Origin: Oceanobacillus oncorhynchi | Lineage (GTDB): Bacteria > Bacillota > Bacilli > Bacillales > Amphibacillaceae | Reading direction: 5' to 3' | Assembly (NCBI RefSeq): GCF_000821065.1 | Contig: NZ_CDGG01000001.1 | Span: 620,001 to 684,000, forward strand | DNA length: 64,000 bases | Shown here: one piece after another, positions 35,911 through 45,127 of the stretch | How positions within the stretch are numbered: position 1 is the first letter of the stretch | How the letters are laid out: every line of letters begins with the position of its first letter | Made by a program: the position numbers and the translations under genes | The notes under the pieces: model-generated | The model's database searches: none | The model's input: only the letters and a program-made list of their open reading frames with translations | Told to the model about the DNA's origin: nothing

Positions 35911-37386
35911 TTATTCCGGCCACCAATGAAAGCCATTTCTTTCAAGCAATTCATCTGCAGCTTTTGGACCCATCGAACCAGATTCATAATTCGGGAAATC
36001 CGGTTTTGTATTTGCCCAGCTCGCTAAAAGACGATCAACAAATTCCCATGACAATGCAACTTCATCCCAGTGTGTAAAGTTCGTTGCATCACCAAGCATA
36101 CTATCGTAAATAAGCTTTTCATATGCTTCTGGAGTATTGATACCAGATTCTGAATCTTGGTGATAAGCCAGCTGAATAGGCTCTGTTAAATTACCATTCC
36201 CTGTTTTCTTCGCATTCAAATGAAGTGTAATCCCTTCATTTGGCTGAATGTTAATAACGAGCAGGTTAGGATTTCGTAAATCATCTTTTTTATGATAAAG
36301 GTTCATTGGAATATCTTTAAATTCCACAACAATTTTGGTTGATTTTTCTTTCATTCGTTTTCCTGTACGAATATAGAAAGGAACGCCGGCCCAGCGATAG
36401 TTGTCAATAACAAGCTTTGCAGCAACAAAGGTTTCTGTTGTGGAGTCTTTTAATGCTTCAGCTTCATCCTGATAACCATTGACTTTTTTTCCGTCGATTT
36501 CCCCGGGACCATATTGACCGCGGACAAAATACTTGTGAACCTTCTCTTCTTTGATGGTGCGCAGAGCACGCAATACCTTGATTTTTTCCGAACGAATTTC
36601 TTCGGTGCTGAGATTGATTGGCGGCTCCATAGCAAGCAGAGCAACCATTTGCAGCATATGGTTTTGAATCATATCCCTTGTTGCACCTGATGCATCGTAG
36701 TAGTGTGCGCGTTCTTCAACACCAAGTGTCTCACTGCTTGTTACTTGAATGTTATTGATAAATTGGTTATTCCATAAGTGCTCAAAGATTCCATTCGCAA
36801 AACGGATAACTTCGATATTTTGAACCATTTCTTTTCCTAGATAATGGTCGATTCGATAGATTTGATTTTCATCAAAAGCAGCTTGAAGCTCTTTATTCAG
36901 TTTTTTGGCAGAAGGTAAATCATGCCCAAAAGGTTTTTCAATCACTAAACGCGTCCATCCAGACGTTTCTTTTAAGCCATGGTCTTTCAGCTGATTGGCA
37001 ATGGTCCCGAAAAAGTCAGGAGCCATCGCTAAATAAAACAGGCGATTGCCTTCCGTATGATATTCCCGTTCAAGAGATTCCACCATAAATTTTAAGTCAG
37101 TATAGGAATCTGTCGATGTAACATCAAATGATTTATAATAAAAATGAGAAGTGAATTCAGATATATCTTCATCCTCGGAAGTCAACCCTTGGATAGACTG
37201 CTCTACCTTCTCACGTATAATGTCATTATCCCATCCACGGCGGGCAAGCCCGATAACCGCGAAATTCTCGTCTAGTTTACCGCTCTTATAAAGGCGATAA
37301 ATGGAAGGATATAATTTACGGTTCGCCAAATCTCCAGTTGCTCCAAAAATCACAATCGTTGCCTTTGGTTGTATAGTTTCACTCAT
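35911..37386 (-). CDS. zwf: Glucose-6-phosphate 1-dehydrogenase
   Basis: First enzyme of the oxidative pentose phosphate pathway. N-terminal NADP-binding GATGDLANRKLYPSIYRL near residue 17, active-site RIDHYLGKEMVQNI near 182, and the C-terminal GDATNFTHWDEVALSW near 430. Length 491 residues with ATG 37386, preceded by TGAGGAA; a TTG at 37401 is a less likely start. It stands alone here, without gnd beside it. Confidence 0.96.
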   Translation of the reverse strand: MSETIQPKATIVIFGATGDLANRKLYPSIYRLYKSGKLDENFAVIGLARRGWDNDIIREKVEQSIQGLTSEDEDISEFTSHFYYKSFDVTSTDSYTDLKFMVESLEREYHTEGNRLFYLAMAPDFFGTIANQLKDHGLKETSGWTRLVIEKPFGHDLPSAKKLNKELQAAFDENQIYRIDHYLGKEMVQNIEVIRFANGIFEHLWNNQFINNIQVTSSETLGVEERAHYYDASGATRDMIQNHMLQMVALLAMEPPINLSTEEIRSEKIKVLRALRTIKEEKVHKYFVRGQYGPGEIDGKKVNGYQDEAEALKDSTTETFVAAKLVIDNYRWAGVPFYIRTGKRMKEKSTKIVVEFKDIPMNLYHKKDDLRNPNLLVINIQPNEGITLHLNAKKTGNGNLTEPIQLAYHQDSESGINTPEAYEKLIYDSMLGDATNFTHWDEVALSWEFVDRLLASWANTKPDFPNYESGSMGPKAADELLERNGFHWWPE

Positions 37387-37875
37387 GATTAGGTTCCTCA
37401 ATTCTTTAGTTTCTGTAAAGATGTTAAAAAATGCGTGTAAGTATCCTCTAAAATGCTGATTTGAAAACAGATGGAAATGTCCAACAGACTAAATCCATCA
37501 AGGTTTTGACCGCGCCAATTTGGATTGAAAGGCACATTTTACAGGGAAGCTTTGGAACACGCACAAACACATTAAAAATTCCCTAAAGATAGAAGGGGAT
37601 TAATCATTTACTTTACAGAATGAAAGGTGGCTTTGTCAATTTATTTACCTCTAAAATGGAGTTAATAAATTAATTTTTCAGAATTTGTTTGGAGTGAACT
37701 GGATATAATGGAATTATTATAAAAAAAGAGGGGGGAGTATATACAACTGCTTAGCTTGATGGAATTTATAAAAACCATCTGCAGTAAATATTTACCCAGT
37801 TTATCTGAAAAAAGACTGGCTTTATTTTAAAATGATTGGTAAAATATAGACAATTCAAAGAAAGGAAGTGGTCTA
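37387..37875. other. Intergenic region between zwf and the Rpn-type gene
   Basis: 489 bp, AT-rich, without repeats of the families described. One weak small frame (37756-37830) follows AGAGGGGGG but at too great a distance. A weak CCAGT/ACTGG hairpin lies at about 37796-37819. No firm gene or promoter was found. Confidence 0.4.
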
Positions 37876-38784
37876 TTGCTTACAGCACCAGTTATTCTCG
37901 AAGAAGAAGCAGACTACATGAAGCATGATCGGCTGACGAAAAAGCTGATTCAAGAGTTTTTTGAAGAGTTTATCGAAGCATTTTTCCCCAATCTCTATCC
38001 CTACATTGATTTCTCCAACGTGACCTTCCTCGAACAGGAAGTCTATCTGGATTACCTCAATGGCCGCAAGAAAGAAATAGACGTCCTCGCCGAAGTTAAG
38101 CTGAATCATGAAGACAAAATCCTGCATATTCATACGGAAGCACAATCGACCCGTGAAGCAAATTTTCCTGAAAGAATGTTTCTCTATTTTTCTTACCTTT
38201 ACGCCAAACACCGCAAACCCATTCAACCCATCGCTGTTTTGAGTTATAATAGGGAAAAAGAAGAACCTACGCAATTCAGAATTAATACACCCATCCAAGA
38301 CGTCCTTCAATTTAACTTTTTACAATTACACTTAATCAAGAAAAACTGGAGAACTTATATTCAATCAGACAACCCGGCCGCAGCAGCCTTGCTCAGTCAG
38401 ATGGGGTATGAAGCGCATGAGCGGGTTCAGGTGAAGCTGGAGTTTCTGCGCATGATCACCCGGATGAAAATCAACCCGGCGCAAATGGAATTCCTGTATG
38501 GTTATTTCGAAACTTATCTAAAACTAAACAAAGAGGAGGAAGCGCAAATGATGGAGCAAATGGAGAACTTGCCGGAGGAGGAAAAAGACATGGTTTTGCA
38601 GCTGCCGAATTCTTATTTTGAGAGAGGATTGGAGAAAGGGAAGCAGGAAGGGAGACAAGAAGGAAAACAAGAAGGAAAACAAGAAATAGCTTTAGAATTG
38701 CTGGCAATAGGCATGCCAGTCAACCAAATAGCAGAGATCACAAAATTAAGTAAAGAAGAAATTAAAAAGCTGGTAGGCAAGTAA
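37876..38784 (+). CDS. Rpn family recombination-promoting nuclease/putative transposase
   Basis: 302 residues with a PD-(D/E)xK nuclease core of the Rpn/YhgA type. The likely active site is KKEIDVLAEVKL (about residues 55-66) followed by HIHTEAQSTREANFPERMF, in which E and Q are the usual acidic/QxxY-like elements. The helical middle is followed by a Lys-Gln-Glu-Gly repeat (GKQEGRQEGKQEGKQE, about 254-269), made of 12-bp DNA repeats at about 38636-38688. It ends in a small helical bundle. TTG start after AAAGGAAG. Such genes spread horizontally and vary in repeat number. Confidence 0.8.
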   Translation: MLTAPVILEEEADYMKHDRLTKKLIQEFFEEFIEAFFPNLYPYIDFSNVTFLEQEVYLDYLNGRKKEIDVLAEVKLNHEDKILHIHTEAQSTREANFPERMFLYFSYLYAKHRKPIQPIAVLSYNREKEEPTQFRINTPIQDVLQFNFLQLHLIKKNWRTYIQSDNPAAAALLSQMGYEAHERVQVKLEFLRMITRMKINPAQMEFLYGYFETYLKLNKEEEAQMMEQMENLPEEEKDMVLQLPNSYFERGLEKGKQEGRQEGKQEGKQEIALELLAIGMPVNQIAEITKLSKEEIKKLVGK

Positions 38785-38817
38785 ATAAAACGAAGAAACA
38801 AACAATTTTCATAAGAC

Positions 38818-38855
38818 AAAAAAGGGAGACATTTAAAAATATACCGTCTCCCTTT
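38818..38855. terminator. Bidirectional terminator
   Basis: AAAAGGGAGAC pairs with GTCTCCCTTTT around a 14-nt loop. It lies between the Rpn-type gene and the convergent thrE genes. Confidence 0.85.
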
Positions 38856-38919
38856 TAGAATTGTACGAAGCAAAGCTTTTATCAACGAAGGATTGGTCAC
38901 TTCAATGAAAATGAAAAAA

Positions 38920-39363
38920 TTACGGCTTTGTCTTCTGCAGCTTCATCATAATCTGATTAATAACCTGGGAAAACATTAGACCAATCGCAATGCCTCCAGC
39001 CAGAAGCATCACTTGGGCTGAAAGCTGAATTGCCGTATTATAATCATTTTCAACAAAGTTTCGCATGGCATTATAGGCGACGCCTCCAGGCACGAGCGGG
39101 ATAATGCCGGATACCGTGAAGATAATGATTGGCCTTTTTAGAATACGGGAACAAACTTGGCTGAGGATGGAGACAAGAATTGCCGCAAAGGTGGTTGCAG
39201 CAACGATATCGACATGAAATTCTCTGAGGGTGTAAAAGAGAATCCAGCCAAGCATTCCGACAAGACCGCATGGAATCAATGATTTTTTTGGTGCATTAAA
39301 TAAAACACCAAAGCCTGCAGATGCAATAAAACTGGCAGCAAGTTGAACAATAATATCAAACAT
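38920..39363 (-). CDS. Threonine/serine exporter family, ThrE C-terminal-type subunit
   Basis: 147 residues with four hydrophobic segments, matching the second half of ThrE (YjjB-like). Family pieces are FGVLFNAPKKSLIPCGLVGMLGW and SGIIPLVPGGVAYNAMRNF, the latter a repeat of the VPGLP motif in the partner. GGAGGAT is best placed for ATG 39363. It is encoded 97 nt behind the partner gene. The two probably form one split exporter. Confidence 0.82.
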   Translation of the reverse strand: MFDIIVQLAASFIASAGFGVLFNAPKKSLIPCGLVGMLGWILFYTLREFHVDIVAATTFAAILVSILSQVCSRILKRPIIIFTVSGIIPLVPGGVAYNAMRNFVENDYNTAIQLSAQVMLLAGGIAIGLMFSQVINQIMMKLQKTKP

Positions 39364-39460
39364 TTGTATTCTATCCTCCATTTAAGCATTCGCAGAGTGT
39401 GACGACTTCTGCGTCTGCCACACCGATGAGAGCTGCCTTGTTATTTTCGGATGACAGCAA

Positions 39461-40213
39461 TTAAACTGGAAAAAACCCATAAACCATCGCAATTCCGGCT
39501 CCAATCGCTACAGCGGTAAGCAGTGACTCGATTCCCTTGGAAACACCGGAAACAAGATGACCCGCCATTAAATCGCGAATGGCATTCGTAATTGGGAGCC
39601 CGGGAACAAGCGGCATAACCGCGCCGATAATAATCATTTCCAGACTTCCGCCAAAGCCGAGCAAAAAACAGATCGCAGCTGTTAAACCAATGAACGATGA
39701 TCCGATAAATTCTGCGAGGAAGCGGATTTCAATCATTTTATCAAATAGAATCATCGTCGAGTACCCGATACTTCCTGCAAGACAGGCTGGTAAAAAGTCA
39801 GCCCACGTACCGCCGAACATTAAGGAAAAACACCCGCTGACCAGTGTGGCTGCAAGCACTTGGAAGCTTAAAGAAAAGGTCGGTACATTTTTTTCTAACG
39901 TTTTTAATTTATGATAAGCTGTCTCCAAGGGAAGCTGATACGCGACAATTTCCCGGGAAAGCTGATTCACATCATCAATTTTATGTAGATCTGTAGCGCG
40001 TTTGGTAATCCGTAAGAAATAACTGCTTTCAGTATAATCGAGCGAGAAGTGCAGTCCGGTTAATGTAGCATAGCTTTGAGGGTTTTCTACCCCATAAGAC
40101 TGTGCGATCCGGTCCATGGTATCCTCGACCCGATACGTCTCTGCTCCAGAAGCCAGCATAATCTTTCCGGCTAATAAACATATTTTTTCTACAGTAACAG
40201 ATTGCTTGCTCAA
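39461..40213 (-). CDS. Threonine/serine exporter family, ThrE N-terminal-type subunit
   Basis: 250 residues. A cytoplasmic N-terminal domain (AGKIMLASGAETYRVEDTM near residue 14) is followed by five hydrophobic helices with GAVMPLVPGLPITNAIRDL near 202. This is the YjjP-like half of ThrE. The TTG start follows GGAGGTTATGTT. Substrate is inferred from family only. Confidence 0.85.
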   Translation of the reverse strand: MSKQSVTVEKICLLAGKIMLASGAETYRVEDTMDRIAQSYGVENPQSYATLTGLHFSLDYTESSYFLRITKRATDLHKIDDVNQLSREIVAYQLPLETAYHKLKTLEKNVPTFSLSFQVLAATLVSGCFSLMFGGTWADFLPACLAGSIGYSTMILFDKMIEIRFLAEFIGSSFIGLTAAICFLLGFGGSLEMIIIGAVMPLVPGLPITNAIRDLMAGHLVSGVSKGIESLLTAVAIGAGIAMVYGFFPV

Positions 40214-40331
40214 AACATAACCTCCGCATCCGGTTCAAACTAAGTTCTATTATAGGTAAAGCAGTCCCCGAAAGAAAGGTATAAACCTAAACTTTTTTTG
40301 AGAAGTCTTCTTATCCTGGTGGATGTAAATG

Positions 40332-40367
40332 CAAAAAGAAAACCCGATGTGCAAGAAACACATCAGG
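40332..40367 (-). terminator. Terminator of the small membrane protein gene
   Basis: On the minus strand CCTGATGTG pairs with CACATCGGG, then TTTTCTTTTT. Confidence 0.85.
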
Positions 40368-40372
40368 ATAGA

Positions 40373-40786
40373 TTAGCTGACGATTAACAGAATAAAAACA
40401 ATTGCAATAATAGGAACCGCATTTCCTAAAGCCATCGCCATAAATATAAATGGCTGGATCCGCTGTTTGAGCTCTTTTTCGACATTACCTGCAGGAGAAC
40501 GCTGCGAGAAGATATAAAAAATATGAATAATCATTAAAAGGGCAATAATGACAATTGGAATCAGCGCATCCGACATGTCCAGCTGTTCACTTGGCGGGAA
40601 GATAAATCCCAGCACAATCATCGCAATTGGCAAGATTTCAAGAATAGAAAATTTGGTAAAAAAACGGTTTAAATGCTGCGGGAACTTTTCCGGCTCTGTC
40701 AGCATGTTATCCATGGTGGAACGGAATACAACAATCATTCCAAACACAGCGATAGCAGCTGCTAATACATAAAGATATAAAAACAT
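40373..40786 (-). CDS. Membrane protein, unknown function
   Basis: 137 residues with four hydrophobic segments: MFLYLYVLAAAIAVFGMIVV, an ILPIAMIVLGFIFP helix, IPIVIIALLMIIHIFYIF and a C-terminal pair-like helix ending LLIVS. AGGAGGTGCC at a correct distance marks ATG 40786; the frame extends to 40834 without a ribosome binding site. It is slightly reminiscent of F-type ATPase subunit c in its hairpin layout, but no conserved ion-binding residue is evident. No function is assigned. Confidence 0.6.
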   Translation of the reverse strand: MFLYLYVLAAAIAVFGMIVVFRSTMDNMLTEPEKFPQHLNRFFTKFSILEILPIAMIVLGFIFPPSEQLDMSDALIPIVIIALLMIIHIFYIFSQRSPAGNVEKELKQRIQPFIFMAMALGNAVPIIAIVFILLIVS

Positions 40787-41174
40787 ATGAGGCACCTCCT
40801 TTTTACAAGCTGATATTCCTAATGAATGTACCACAGCCGCAGCCTTAAAAAAAGATGCGCTTTACCTATTTCTATTCCAGCAAAATCCCCGCCATGAAAG
40901 ATTCCCAAAGAATAAACGGATAAATCATTGCGCAATATAGGAAGAGTCCTATATAATTTAAAGAAGTCCACAGGAAATGATGTCGAAATAAGGGAAAAAT
41001 AAACATACAAATTTCGACATGGAACCTTTAAAGTCTGGCACTTGAAGCCAGATGAGCAAAAAGAAACGCAATGGGAACAGAATAGGAAAATCAACCTATC
41101 TTCAACCCTGCTGCTGACCAAATGAAAGCCATTCTTTTTAGGAGTATGTGACTTGTAATATTTAGGAGAATACT
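40787..41174. other. Divergent intergenic region upstream of tagO
   Basis: 388 bp between a minus-strand membrane protein gene and the plus-strand glycopolymer locus. A short hairpin TCTGGC/GCCAGA lies near 41033. TAATAT near 41156 could be the -10 of tagO, with a poor -35. There is no further gene. Confidence 0.35.
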
Positions 41175-42284
41175 ATGCTAAACTATGTAGATTTAACAAT
41201 CGCCTTTTTAATTTCTGCCATCTCAGCTTTGCTGATTACCTATCCAGTGAAAAAGCTGGCAGTAAAAATAGGAGCAATGGATAAACCAAACCATCGAAAA
41301 ATACATCAGAGTGTCACACCAAGATTAGGTGGATTAGCTATTTTTGCAGGTGCTTTATTAGGTATGCTGTATTTGCAGCCAAGACATGTCTTCATAGATG
41401 AAATTTTGATTGGCTCGCTTATCATTTTGATTACCGGAGCGCTGGATGATAAATATACGATACGCCCTTTAATTAAATTATCAGGACAAGTCATTGCCGC
41501 GAGTCTGCTGATTTATGCGGGTTTGATTATTGAACGAATCACCATTCCGCTTTTGGGCGTTGTGGAACTAGGCTTTTTAGGTCCGGTGCTGACCTTCTTT
41601 TGGATTATCGGAATCACCAATGCCATTAATTTAATTGACGGCTTGGACGGACTGGCCACGGGAGTGACAACAATTGCGATGATCAGTATCTTCGCCATGG
41701 CGATTGTGGACACGCAGGTGCTGGTTGCTTACTTATGCATTACCTTTATTGGCGCGAATATCGGCTTTTTATACCATAATTTTTACCCCGCCAAGATATA
41801 TATGGGGGATACCGGATCTAACCTGCTGGGCTATATCATTGCAATTATTTCGATCTTAGGTCTGTTTAAAAACATTACCTTCTTTAGTTTTATTATTCCG
41901 ATTGTGATTTTGGCAGTGCCTATTTTTGACACACTGGTAGCAATGATTCGCCGGCTTTATAATAAAGAAAGCATTATGACAGCAGACCGCCGCCATATTC
42001 ATTATCAATTAATCGATGCCGGCTACAGCCACCGGAAAACAGTGGTGATTATCTATCTGTTCAGCGGCTTGTTCGGGGTGATCGGGATTCTCTTTTCCGA
42101 AGCGGATCTGGCCATTTCCCTTGTTTTCACAGCTGTGATGATATTTCTATTACATATTTTTGCGGAACTCGCCGGACTGGTTATGGGAGGGAGAAGACCT
42201 ATTGTCACTATCCTCCGGCGGATAAAGTCATTTATATTTAAACCGTTTAAGAAAAAGAAGAAATCAAGAAAAAGCAGTGACTAA
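41175..42284 (+). CDS. tagO: Undecaprenyl-phosphate N-acetylglucosaminyl 1-phosphate transferase (TagO-like)
   Basis: Polyprenol-phosphate sugar-1-phosphate transferase that starts lipid-linked synthesis of wall polymers. 369 residues with 10-11 helices. Motifs: PRLGGLAIFAG near residue 50, GALDDKYTIRP (DDxxD-like) near 88, NAINLIDGLDGLATG near 151, YMGDTGSNLLGY near 210 and ADRRHIHYQLI near 271. The C terminus is a basic tail. AGGAG precedes ATG. It heads the surface-polymer region. Confidence 0.9.
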   Translation: MLNYVDLTIAFLISAISALLITYPVKKLAVKIGAMDKPNHRKIHQSVTPRLGGLAIFAGALLGMLYLQPRHVFIDEILIGSLIILITGALDDKYTIRPLIKLSGQVIAASLLIYAGLIIERITIPLLGVVELGFLGPVLTFFWIIGITNAINLIDGLDGLATGVTTIAMISIFAMAIVDTQVLVAYLCITFIGANIGFLYHNFYPAKIYMGDTGSNLLGYIIAIISILGLFKNITFFSFIIPIVILAVPIFDTLVAMIRRLYNKESIMTADRRHIHYQLIDAGYSHRKTVVIIYLFSGLFGVIGILFSEADLAISLVFTAVMIFLLHIFAELAGLVMGGRRPIVTILRRIKSFIFKPFKKKKKSRKSSD

Positions 42285-42305
42285 TCGCATGTCACTGCTT
42301 TTTTG
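42270..42305. terminator. Terminator after tagO
   Basis: AAAAGCAGTGAC pairs with GTCACTGCTTTT; the stop codon lies in the loop. It is bidirectional with the convergent dehydrogenase gene. Confidence 0.9.
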
Positions 42306-42329
42306 ATGTTCCGCTATAATCAAGCTTCC

Positions 42330-43640
42330 TTATAAGCTCCAGTATTTAAAGCCTTCAGCTTCCAGCGCATCTCTGCCGTAAGCTCCCTTAATATCGATAA
42401 ATACCTTCTCATCCGTCCGGTACATTGGATGGAAATCACTTACCTGGTATTCCTGATATTCCTGATGCGGTACAGCTAAAACAACCGCATCCAAATCGGT
42501 TAATTGATTATCCTGAACCAATTCAAATCCGAAAACCTCTTTGACTTCCTCAGGTTCTGCTTTTGGATCATGAACCAGCACATCGACACCGTATTCCGTT
42601 AATTCATCCACGATATCATTGACCTTCGTATTACGTACATCTGCAACATTTTCTTTAAATGTCAGTCCGAGAATGGCAACACGCGCGCCATCCACCTGCA
42701 GCTTCGACTTAATCATTTTCTTGATGATGCTGCTGGCAATATATCTGCCCATATCATCATTGATTTTTCTTCCCGCTAGGATAATCTGCGAATGATAGCC
42801 GAGCTGCTCTGCTTTATAGGTAAAGTAATAAGGATCCACGCCGATGCAGTGTCCGCCGACAAGACCAGGAGTGAACTTCAAAAAGTTCCATTTCGTGCCG
42901 GCCGCTTCCAGCACATCCTTCGTATCGATATCCATCTTATTGAAAACCATGGAAAGCTCATTCATAAAGGCGATATTGATATCCCGCTGTGAATTCTCAA
43001 TCACCTTTGCCGCTTCTGCAACCTTGATGGATTTTGCTTCAAAGACACCAGCTTGAATAATGGAACCGTATAAAGCGGAGATTTCCTTTAATGCTTCCTC
43101 ATCTGAGCCAGACACAATCTTTTGGATAGTGACAAGGGTATTCACCTTATCGCCGGGATTGATTCGTTCCGGAGAGTAGCCTACTTTGAAATCCTTTCCG
43201 AAAGTCAATTGAGATTTTTCCTCTAAAATAGGAATGCAAACCTCTTCCGTTGTCCCCGGGTAAACCGTTGATTCATAAACAACAATTGAGCCTTCCGTAA
43301 GGTGTTGTCCAACTGTCTCACTTGCTGAAATCACAGGTTTTAAATTCGGCGTTTTATCCGAATTGATCGGTGTCGGCACAGCGACGATATGAAAGGTACA
43401 ATCGCTGATATCGCTCGGCGCACTTGTGAATTCCAGGGTAGTTTCCTTTAGCGCCTCACTGCCGACTTCTTCTGTTACATCAATGCCTTTTCGATATTGC
43501 GCAACCTTTGCTTCATTCAGGTCAAAACCGACCACATCATATTTTTTTGCTAATTCCACTGCCAGGGGCAGTCCTACATAACCCAGACCAATGACGGAAA
43601 TCTTAGCTTTTCTATCTTGAATTTGTTGAAATAGATTCAT
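42330..43640 (-). CDS. UDP-N-acetylhexosamine/UDP-glucose-type 6-dehydrogenase (nucleotide-sugar dehydrogenase)
   Basis: 436 residues. It oxidises C6 of a UDP-sugar to the uronic acid with NAD. The N-terminal Rossmann motif is VIGLGYVGLPLAVELAK, the VPTPI loop is near residue 89 and STVYPGTTEEV near 124. The catalytic Cys is in VGGHCIGVDPYYF near 263, and C-terminal ILGLTFKENVADVRNTK near 324. The sequence style is closer to WbpA/TviB/CapL (UDP-GlcNAc/GalNAc) than to TuaD/Ugd, so the product may be an N-acetylhexosaminuronate. It runs opposite to the neighbours and likely supplies an acidic sugar to the polymer. Confidence 0.88.
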   Translation of the reverse strand: MNLFQQIQDRKAKISVIGLGYVGLPLAVELAKKYDVVGFDLNEAKVAQYRKGIDVTEEVGSEALKETTLEFTSAPSDISDCTFHIVAVPTPINSDKTPNLKPVISASETVGQHLTEGSIVVYESTVYPGTTEEVCIPILEEKSQLTFGKDFKVGYSPERINPGDKVNTLVTIQKIVSGSDEEALKEISALYGSIIQAGVFEAKSIKVAEAAKVIENSQRDINIAFMNELSMVFNKMDIDTKDVLEAAGTKWNFLKFTPGLVGGHCIGVDPYYFTYKAEQLGYHSQIILAGRKINDDMGRYIASSIIKKMIKSKLQVDGARVAILGLTFKENVADVRNTKVNDIVDELTEYGVDVLVHDPKAEPEEVKEVFGFELVQDNQLTDLDAVVLAVPHQEYQEYQVSDFHPMYRTDEKVFIDIKGAYGRDALEAEGFKYWSL

Positions 43641-43791
43641 TTATTTAGCCTGCCTTTTTAAATGTAAATTCATGTAACATCTACTTGTTCCATATTATAC
43701 AATTATCTAAATTAGATGTATAGTAAATGGTAGTTAGACTTATTGTAACCTAAGCGATTTATTTCATTAAAATACACTGGAGGGATGCCGT

Positions 43792-44670
43792 ATGACAGTA
43801 AAAAAAGCAATTATCCCCGCAGCAGGACTTGGAACAAGATTTTTACCAGCAACAAAGGCGCAGCCAAAAGAAATGCTTCCCATTGTAGATAAACCGACGA
43901 TTCAATATATTATTGAGGAAGCAGTGGCCTCCGGGATAGAGGATATCATTATTATTTCTGGAAGAGGCAAGCGCGCGATTGAAGACCATTTTGATAAATC
44001 ATATGAATTAGAAGAAAAATTAGAGCAGAAGCAGGATTGGGAGACATTAGAACAGGTCAGAAGCATCTCTAAACTCGCAAACATTCACTATATCCGCCAG
44101 AAGGAACCGCTTGGCCTCGGGCATGCCATTGGCTGTGCCAGTTCATTTATCGGCAATGAAGCCTTCGCTGTCTTGCTTGGCGATGATATTGTGGTGTCCG
44201 AAAAACCATGCTTAAAGCAGCTGATTGATGTCCATGAGGAACACCATGCGGCTGTAATAGGCGCACATTCCGTTCCATGGGAGGATGTATCGAAATATGG
44301 AATCATCGACCCGAAAAACAAAGAAGAGACGACAGGCAGAACCAGCTTTGTTCATGATTTAGTTGAAAAACCGGATGCGAAGGAAGCGCCGTCCAACTTG
44401 GCTATTATGGGAAGGTATATTCTGACACCGGAAATCTTTTCTATTTTACAGACGCTTGAACCAGGCAAGGATAATGAAATCCAGCTGACAGATGCGTTAA
44501 AGAAACTCAATCAGACACAGGATGTCGTTGCTTATAATTTTGAAGGTGATCGATATGACGTGGGCAATAAATTTGGTTTTATTGAAGCAACGATTGATTT
44601 TGCGCTGGGAAGACCGGATTTAAAAGCAGATGTGCTGGCGTATATGAAAAGGAAATTAGAAGAAGAGTAA
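43792..44670 (+). CDS. galU: UTP-glucose-1-phosphate uridylyltransferase
   Basis: Makes UDP-glucose from UTP and glucose-1-phosphate. 292 residues. [19 protein letters not shown] (nucleotide-binding loop) at the N terminus, [15 protein letters not shown], and [13 protein letters not shown] near residue 124 with the metal Asp. Late [18 protein letters not shown] binds the sugar phosphate. The equivalent B. subtilis gene is gtaB. GGAGGGATG before the ATG. Confidence 0.95.
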   Translation: MTVKKAIIPAAGLGTRFLPATKAQPKEMLPIVDKPTIQYIIEEAVASGIEDIIIISGRGKRAIEDHFDKSYELEEKLEQKQDWETLEQVRSISKLANIHYIRQKEPLGLGHAIGCASSFIGNEAFAVLLGDDIVVSEKPCLKQLIDVHEEHHAAVIGAHSVPWEDVSKYGIIDPKNKEETTGRTSFVHDLVEKPDAKEAPSNLAIMGRYILTPEIFSILQTLEPGKDNEIQLTDALKKLNQTQDVVAYNFEGDRYDVGNKFGFIEATIDFALGRPDLKADVLAYMKRKLEEE

Positions 44671-44682
44671 GTAGAAGGGGGA

Positions 44683-44716
44683 TGCGGGCTTTATAGTGGT
44701 CTGCATTCTTTATTAT
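44683..44716 (+). terminator. Weak terminator after galU
   Basis: ATGCGGGCT pairs with GGTCTGCAT with G-U pairs, then TCTTTATT. Confidence 0.4.
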
Positions 44717-44796
44717 ATGCAGGTAAATTTAATAACTTCTTATTTTCAAACAAAACATTGGGACTTTTCTTAATATTTTGTGGTGGAATTATAAAA

Positions 44797-44884
44797 GCAT
44801 AAGGCGGGCAAGCACGTATCTTATGCAATCAAAAACTTCCCCAAGTTGGCAGTAGCTAACTGAAAGGAGGTGAACCCCTTGGGG
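44797..44884 (+). promoter_or_regulatory. Folded leader of the small-peptide gene
   Basis: Three stems: GCATAAG/CTTATGC (44797-44826), AGTTGGC/GCTAACT (44844-44861, just before the SD), and CCCCAAG/CTTGGGG (44839-44845 with 44878-44884). The last contains the TTG start codon and would hide it. Folded leaders that block initiation are characteristic of type I toxin mRNAs. Confidence 0.65.
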
Positions 44885-45007
44885 CAAAAAGAAAATCGCA
44901 CAATGAAGAAAAAGCGAGAAAGGCAACAAAAAAGAATAGCTATAATCAAAGGTCTGACCACCCTTGCAAAAGATATAGTTGTTCTGATTAAGTTGTGCTT
45001 GTCGTAA
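44879..45007 (+). CDS. Putative type I toxin, 42-residue basic/hydrophobic peptide
   Basis: TTG start 5 nt after a full-strength SD (AGGAGGTGA, 44865-44873). The peptide has a very basic N-terminal half (RTMKKKRERQQKR, residues 7-19) and a hydrophobic helix IAIIKGLTTLAKDIVVLIKL (residues 20-39), ending CLS. This is the size and plan of membrane-acting type I toxins, but I do not recognise the family. It is surrounded by an RNA leader, a shared terminator and an antisense promoter, which supports the call. Alternative: a small membrane peptide with another role. Confidence 0.6.
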   Translation: MGQKENRTMKKKRERQQKRIAIIKGLTTLAKDIVVLIKLCLS

Positions 45008-45022
45008 ATAAAAATATTTTTT

Positions 45023-45048
45023 CGTCCTCATAAATGAGGGCGTTTTTT
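45023..45048. terminator. Shared terminator of the toxin-like mRNA and antisense RNA
   Basis: CGTCCTCA pairs with TGAGGGCG around TAAA, then TTTTTT on the plus strand. On the minus strand GAAAAAATATTTTT follows, a weaker exit. A second hairpin lies at 45052-45084 (AAAAAAG-C-TGGG with CCCA-A-CTTTTTT). Confidence 0.75.
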
Positions 45049-45121
45049 CAAAAAAAAAGCTGGGAACCACCCCAACTTTTTTATTCGCCCTTGAAGCGAA
45101 AATCGCACAATATTTCTTTAC
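45023..45121 (-). ncRNA. Putative antisense antitoxin RNA
   Basis: Convergent transcript of about 100 nt from a consensus promoter at 45128-45157. Close to its 5' end it carries ATTGTGCGATTTTC (45098-45111 complement). This is perfectly complementary to a second site, GAAAATCGCACAAT at 44891-44904, covering codons 5-9 of the peptide gene. It also carries GGGGTGGTTCCC, partly complementary to the SD region, and the shared terminator hairpin. This repeats the layout of the Enterococcus par (fst/RNAII) locus. Confidence 0.6.
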
Positions 45122-45127
45122 ACCCTT

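Noticed and set aside
37756-37830. Possible 24-codon peptide before the Rpn-type gene
   Set aside because: The purine-rich AGAGGGGGG is about 20 nt from the start, the peptide has no clear membrane segment, and no antisense element accompanies it.
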